NCBI GenBank assembly: GCA_026400595.1
Contig: JAPLOT010000487.1
Span: forward strand, 1 to 8,074
From: Alphaproteobacteria bacterium
GTDB taxonomy: Bacteria; Pseudomonadota; Alphaproteobacteria; Rhizobiales; Aestuariivirgaceae
DNA length: 8,074 nucleotides
Reading direction: 5' to 3'
Each line of letters opens with the position of its first letter. Position 1 is the first letter of the stretch. Positions 4,736 to 8,074 of this stretch are shown here, piece after piece. Under the pieces are notes generated by a model. That model was not told the origin of the DNA, searched no databases, and was given only the letters and a program-made list of their open reading frames with translations. The translations under genes were made by a program, and so were the position numbers.

Positions 4736-6913
4736 TCAGGCCGGCGCTGCGGCGGCCTGCTGCTTCTTCCGGCGCAGCTGATTGGCGGCGGCCGTCTTGG
4801 GGTCGGAGTCGCCGGAGACCTGCACCGTCGGAACGGCCAGCTTGATGCCATTCTCGTCGAAGGCCTTCTTGATCATCATCAGCGCCCGGCGCTTGATGGT
4901 GAATTGCTCGCCCGGCCGGGTCATGATCTTCATGCGCAGCATCAGGCCCGACTCGCCGAACTCGTCGATGCCCTGCATCTTCAGCGGCTGCAGGGTGGCG
5001 GCGGCGAATTCCGGGTCCTGGGCCAGTTCGAGACCGATCTTCTTCACGATCTTGCGCGCCAGGTCGACGTCGGAGTCATAGGTGATGTTGAGCGTGATCT
5101 TGTCGATGGCCCAGTCGCGGCTCATGTTCTGGATGGCGCCCAGGTCGCTGAAGGGAACCGTGAAGATCGAGCCGCGGTGATGGCGAAGCTTCACCGACCT
5201 GAGGCTGAAGGACTCGACGGTCCCCTTGTAGGACCCGCTCTGGATGTATTCGCCCACCCGGAAGGCATCATCGAGCAGATAGAAGACGCCGCTGATGATG
5301 TCCTTCACCACGGTCTGCGCGCCAAAACCGATAGCAACGCCGAGAATGCCTGCGCCGGCGATGAGCGGGCCGATCTCGACGCCAAGCGACGACAGTGCCA
5401 TCAGGATGGCGACGACTGCAATGACGATCATCAGCACATTGCGGGCGATCGGCAAGAGCGTGCGGATCCGGTCGCGGCGGCGGGCGAGGTCCGATCCGGC
5501 TGCGCCCATGTTGGCGGCTTCGGCGATCTTCCGCTCGATGACGGTCTTGGTGACGTGCCAGACGAAATCGGCGGTGAGGAGGATGATGGTCGCACTCAGA
5601 GCCCCGCGCATCAGGCGGGTTCCGACCGTGTCCTGTGCGGTCATGGTGGTGAAGTCGATTCCAAGCCGGTTCGCGAGAAAGACCACGGCGGCGGCGACCA
5701 GGGCCACCCGCAGGCCGCGCTCGACGACGGCGGCGATGACGCTGGGGATCTCGTTCCCGTCGGGCGCCGATCCTGCCGGCCGCAGCACGTTGTTCACGGC
5801 GTTGCGGGCGGCCGTGATGGCGAGCGGCAGGGCGAGGAAGACGGCCATGAGCCAGAAGGCCCATGTGGCGGACTCCACCCACAGCACCCAGAGAATGATG
5901 AAGCACAGGATGAGGAGATAGGTCCGCGCCTTGGCGTTGAACCATGTCTCCGCGGCGGGGCCGCCAGCCGTCCGGCTGTCGACCGGCCTGTTCCAGACCG
6001 CCTCGGCGCCAATCGCCAGCAGGACGAAGCCGAGGGCATAGGCGACCAATTGGCGCGCAGGAAGCGAGAGGCCCAGTGCGCCAAGCAGACCCACCGTGGC
6101 ACCTCCGAAGGCGTACCAGCCGATGGCCAGGCTGAACCGCCTGACCCAGTAGCTGGCGCGCGCATCGGAAACCGGCAGGACACGGAAGCGGGCAGAGTCG
6201 CCGAAGCCCTTGAGGTCCGGCGGCGACAACAGGAATTCCAGCAGCACCCGCGCCGAGCGGTAGACCAGAACGGCAACGAGGTAGGCGATGATGATCTGAT
6301 GCAGCCGCGGCGGCCAGTCGAAGGCGAGAAAGGCGCCGATGCTTCCCGCCGCAAAGGCGAAGACAGAACCCGCGCTGTAGGCAAGGCGCGCAAACATGGC
6401 GATGAGCCGGTCCTGCACCGTTGCGAGAGTGGCGCCCGCGATCCAGGCGCGAAGCCCTGCTGCCAGGCGCCAGAACAGCCACTGCGCCAGCACGCCGGCG
6501 GCGGCGAAGACGCCGAAGATCACAAGCACCCGGAAGAGGCCATAGCCCATCATGTCGCCGCGCACCGTGGCCAGCACCCGCCCGAGCTCCTGCGGAAATG
6601 CCGGAATTGCTGCCGCGAGATCGGTGAGATGCCGGCGGATGCGATCAACATTCGCCTCGATCAGCCTCTCTTCCTGCGCGACGGGAGTGACCGGCGCCGT
6701 TGCCGCCTTCGCCGCCTTCTGGGCGTCCAGCCACTTCTGCACCTCGGGATCGCCGAGGAGCTGCAGCAGTTCTTCCACCTTGGCCGGAGGACTGGACGTC
6801 TCGGTCTGTGCCTTGGGTGTGGCGGAAGCAAGGGTCACCGCGGCCAAGAGCAAGAGCATCGCCAGAAAGCGCCGCATGACGGCCGCAAAGCGAGATTCCG
6901 GCCAGATATTCAA
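4736..6913 (-). CDS. MscS-family mechanosensitive channel, large YbiO-like type
   Basis: An inner-membrane channel of about 725 residues, far longer than the 286-residue E. coli MscS and close to the YbiO-type moderate-conductance channels. A signal peptide (MRRFLAMLLLLAAVTLASA) is followed by a periplasmic helical segment to about residue 125. About ten or eleven hydrophobic helices follow, roughly between 127 and 544. The pore-lining helix and MscS signature lie at 520-554 (AGAGILGVAIGFGAQTVVKD, then ISGVFYLLDDAFRVGEYI). The cytoplasmic beta and alpha/beta domains run to about 700, then a basic, Ala/Gln-rich tail. MscS proteins open under membrane tension and protect against hypo-osmotic shock. 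I chose TTG at 6913-6911 because GGAGG lies eight bases upstream. ATG 6877 gives the same signal peptide but no ribosome site, and the frame reaches a TTG at 6961. The stop is 54 bp before the P450 ATG, in the same frame. Confidence 0.93.
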   Translation of the reverse strand: MNIWPESRFAAVMRRFLAMLLLLAAVTLASATPKAQTETSSPPAKVEELLQLLGDPEVQKWLDAQKAAKAATAPVTPVAQEERLIEANVDRIRRHLTDLAAAIPAFPQELGRVLATVRGDMMGYGLFRVLVIFGVFAAAGVLAQWLFWRLAAGLRAWIAGATLATVQDRLIAMFARLAYSAGSVFAFAAGSIGAFLAFDWPPRLHQIIIAYLVAVLVYRSARVLLEFLLSPPDLKGFGDSARFRVLPVSDARASYWVRRFSLAIGWYAFGGATVGLLGALGLSLPARQLVAYALGFVLLAIGAEAVWNRPVDSRTAGGPAAETWFNAKARTYLLILCFIILWVLWVESATWAFWLMAVFLALPLAITAARNAVNNVLRPAGSAPDGNEIPSVIAAVVERGLRVALVAAAVVFLANRLGIDFTTMTAQDTVGTRLMRGALSATIILLTADFVWHVTKTVIERKIAEAANMGAAGSDLARRRDRIRTLLPIARNVLMIVIAVVAILMALSSLGVEIGPLIAGAGILGVAIGFGAQTVVKDIISGVFYLLDDAFRVGEYIQSGSYKGTVESFSLRSVKLRHHRGSIFTVPFSDLGAIQNMSRDWAIDKITLNITYDSDVDLARKIVKKIGLELAQDPEFAAATLQPLKMQGIDEFGESGLMLRMKIMTRPGEQFTIKRRALMMIKKAFDENGIKLAVPTVQVSGDSDPKTAAANQLRRKKQQAAAAPA

Positions 6914-6918
6914 GGCTG

Positions 6919-6926
6919 CCCCCTCC
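6919..6926 (-). promoter_or_regulatory. Strong Shine-Dalgarno for the TTG start of the MscS-like gene
   Basis: GGAGGGGG on the minus strand ends five bases before TTG 6913-6911, with its GGAGG core at eight bases spacing. No other start in this gene has a comparable site. The remaining leader (to 7050) holds no convincing promoter that I can recognise. Confidence 0.5.
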
Positions 6927-7050
6927 GATTCCCCTTCGTCATATCGTATGCGGGTGGGCAAGTCATCTTGAGGCAGGGACCGGCACTCAAACCCGTGGCG
7001 CCTGCAGGTTTGGCCGGGCGGACGATTTTCCGATGCCCCAAGAGACAGTC

Positions 7051-7250
7051 TGATCAGCCCCCATTGGGTGGTCCGGGTAGATTGTTAGTGCATTGACGGT
7101 ATCGGCGCCAGCGCGGGCGGCGAAGCCGGTTGGTGTGGCGCAGCCGCCCCGCGCGATTGCAGGGATGAAGACTTCGGGCGCTGGTGGCCTATAGCCGAGC
7201 GAGCCATGAGGCTGGAGAGTGTAGTAGAAGCGGCGCCAACTCTCGATGAT
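7051..7250 (-). mobile_element. Remnant of an insertion sequence (3' end only)
   Basis: The 3' portion of an rve-superfamily transposase ends, on the minus strand, 34 bases before GGGGGCTGATCA at 7062-7051. That sequence reads as an IS terminus ending in CA, as IS3-family members do. Only about 200 bp remain, and no matching left end is seen between 7250 and the grpB start. It is a dead scar, and its family is judged from the C-terminal protein style only. Confidence 0.6.
7085..7250 (-). pseudogene. Transposase C-terminal fragment (IS3-like), frameshifted
   Basis: Reading from 7250, the first frame gives IIESWRRFYYTLQPHGSLGY and then RPPAPEVFIPAIARGG, the characteristic integrase-core C-terminus of IS3-like transposases. 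The usual tail continues in a different frame as RGAAAPHQPASPPALAP followed by IPSMH and a TAA at 7087-7085. One frameshift near 7140-7155 joins the two halves. The rest of the transposase, including the DDE residues, is absent, so the fragment cannot be active. The first frame runs on to 6987 with no recognisable content. Confidence 0.7.
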
Positions 7251-7355
7251 TGCGCTAGGTCTCGCAGGATCCAACGTAGCCATGACGAAGCGCTGGGTTG
7301 TGTCGTACAGATACAGCCCAGCGACGGCTGGTGGACCCGAGGAGCGCAATAGATC
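7251..7355. other. Unassigned gap between the IS scar and grpB
   Basis: About 105 bp with no recognisable gene. It holds GAGGAG at 7339-7344, which lies eleven bases before the GTG start of grpB and is its likely ribosome site. The left end of the IS would be expected here or further right and is not seen. Confidence 0.4.
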
Positions 7356-7910
7356 GTGGCAATGAATAGAAGTGGCATAGTCATCGTGGACTATGACCCC
7401 CAATGGCCGTCAACGTTTGACGCGGCAGGGGACAAGCTAGTGAGATTGCTTGGGGGCGGCGTTGTCGAGATTTCCCATGTCGGGAGCACTTCGATCCCAG
7501 GCCTGTGTGCCAAGCCCAAGATCGACGTTGATGTGGTCTTGTACGCCGAGGAAGCCATTCCCGCCGGCATCGAAATTCTCGAGCGATCTGGGTACACATT
7601 CCATGGCAACAAGTACAATGACGGGATGTGGGCATTCACAACCGGCAGAGGGTCATTCGGGGAGCGCGTCTATCTTTGTGGTCCGGGAAACATCACACAT
7701 CAGAAGCGCATTCTGTTCCGCGACTATCTCCGAACCCATCCAGATGAGGCGGCAATCTATGGGGGACTCAAGCGCCGTCTGGCTGCCGAGGCCAGCGACG
7801 ACTGGGACTACTACACCAGCGGCAAGGGGCCTTATGTTGCGTCAATCGTGCGCAAGGCAGTTGCAGCCTTGAACGGCAGCCCAGAAGTCTTTCTGCGGGA
7901 GTCAGACTGA
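7356..7910 (+). CDS. GrpB/UPF0157 family protein (nucleotidyltransferase-like)
   Basis: A 184-residue soluble protein of the GrpB (UPF0157) family, which has a nucleotidyltransferase-like fold but no settled function. Family motifs in order: VDYDPQWPSTF (11-21); HVGSTSIPGLCAKPKIDVDV (41-60), with the GS...D57-x-D59 pattern of nucleotidyltransferases; VYLCGPGN (105-112); and ILFRDYLRTHP (119-129). The length is normal and the C-terminus is intact. The start is GTG at 7356: an in-frame TAG lies just upstream and GAGGAG is eleven bases before it. ATG 7362 is a close alternative. This is the only plus-strand gene and has a lower GC content than its neighbours (31 of 60 bases at 7561-7620 against 41 of 60 at 6001-6060). 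It lies beside the IS scar, so recent acquisition is likely. Confidence 0.87.
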   Translation: MAMNRSGIVIVDYDPQWPSTFDAAGDKLVRLLGGGVVEISHVGSTSIPGLCAKPKIDVDVVLYAEEAIPAGIEILERSGYTFHGNKYNDGMWAFTTGRGSFGERVYLCGPGNITHQKRILFRDYLRTHPDEAAIYGGLKRRLAAEASDDWDYYTSGKGPYVASIVRKAVAALNGSPEVFLRESD

Positions 7911-8002
7911 GACTCATCCGCTACTGGCCGTATACGTCGCAGAGCTAGGCCTGGGATTTCTCACCGGGATCTTGGGATGAAGCTGCGGCACTCTCAGTCT
8001 GA
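7902..8002. repeat. Perfect 11-bp inverted repeat spanning the convergent gene ends
   Basis: TCAGACTGAGA at 7902-7912 and its exact reverse complement at 7992-8002 are separated by 79 bases. The left arm holds the last codons and TGA of grpB (Ser-Asp-stop). The right arm, read on the minus strand, encodes the same Ser-Asp-stop for the partial gene at the right edge. No flanking target duplication is visible. Confidence 0.55.
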
Positions 8003-8074
8003 AGAAATCCGCTGTCCCGGCCGCGGGTCCATTTGCTCCATGACCGGGTGTTCGATCGCGGTGTTCTTGGCGCC
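7994..8074 (-). CDS. Possible C-terminal end of an unidentified gene (cut by window edge)
   Basis: An open frame enters from the right edge and ends with TGA at 7996-7994, encoding 26 residues that include TAIEHPVMEQMDPRPGQR. Twenty of 26 third positions are G or C, fitting this genome's coding style. The alternative minus-strand frame, ending at 7945, is Arg/Ser/Gln-rich and less gene-like. I do not recognise the family. It would converge on grpB, with 83 bp between the two stops that hold no T-rich terminator I can identify. Confidence 0.35.
   Translation of the reverse strand, partial: GAKNTAIEHPVMEQMDPRPGQRISSD

Noticed and set aside
6988..7012. Inverted repeat CAAACC/GGTTTG with a 13-base loop upstream of the MscS gene, considered as a terminator
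   Set aside because: Six-base arms without a T-run on either strand, and no gene ends beside it; too weak to call.
3677..7096. A 1139-codon open frame on the plus strand, antisense to the P450 and MscS genes
   Set aside because: It lies opposite two genes with clear family motifs. Its translation is Gly/Asp/Arg/His-rich with no domain, which is the usual antisense shadow of GC-rich coding DNA.
6987..7403. A 138-residue minus-strand frame as an intact gene
   Set aside because: Only its middle matches a transposase C-terminus. The correct tail is in another frame, and both ends of the frame are unrelated sequence.
7386..7411. A possible second IS end (TATGACCCCCAATGG-like) within the start of grpB
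   Set aside because: It encodes the conserved YDPQWP motif of GrpB, so the likeness to the IS terminus is coincidental; orientation and match are poor.
7945..8073. Alternative minus-strand frame of 42 residues at the right edge
   Set aside because: The composition is Arg/Ser/Gln-rich and third positions are less GC-biased than in the overlapping frame that ends at 7994.

Overview
The window looks like chromosomal DNA from a GC-rich alphaproteobacterium, probably in or near the Hyphomicrobiales. This rests on base composition (41 of 60 bases are G/C in a sample at 6001-6060), strong G/C preference at third codon positions, a DUF1194 von Willebrand-like protein and an alphaproteobacterial-style SuhB phosphatase. 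No rRNA or species marker is present, so the placement is an inference.

From about 6913 down to 1, seven genes run head to tail on the minus strand. In transcription order they are: a large MscS/YbiO-type mechanosensitive channel (6913-4736); an atypical, short cytochrome P450 (4681-3581); an acyl carrier protein whose ATG overlaps the P450 stop (3584-3315); an alpha/beta-hydrolase-fold protein (3294-2335); a secreted DUF1194/VWA-like protein with an intact MIDAS (2238-1462); an inositol-monophosphatase family protein, SuhB-like (1364-570); and the N-terminal part of an amidase-signature enzyme that runs off the left edge (560-1). Three of the seven appear to start at TTG, two of them directly supported by a good Shine-Dalgarno sequence and an upstream in-frame stop.

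The centre of interest is the tightly packed P450-ACP-hydrolase trio. It reads as a small carrier-protein-dependent oxidation cassette: the ACP would hold an acyl substrate as a thioester, the P450 would act on it, and the hydrolase could release or modify the product. The P450 keeps the heme-cysteine loop and the C-helix His/Arg residues. It lacks a recognisable ExxR motif, the I-helix acid/alcohol pair and most of the meander. The hydrolase has a non-standard nucleophile elbow. No adenylating enzyme or redox partner is in the window, so substrate and electron source are unknown.

Right of the channel gene the character changes. At 7051-7250 lies the 3' end of an rve-type transposase (IS3-like), broken by a frameshift and ending in a TG...CA-type IS terminus. 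Next comes a plus-strand GrpB/UPF0157 gene (7356-7910) of visibly lower GC. A possible convergent gene enters from the right edge (8074-7994). Its last codons and those of grpB form a perfect 11-bp inverted repeat. This right end looks like an accessory insertion site. No tRNA, rRNA or CRISPR array was seen.
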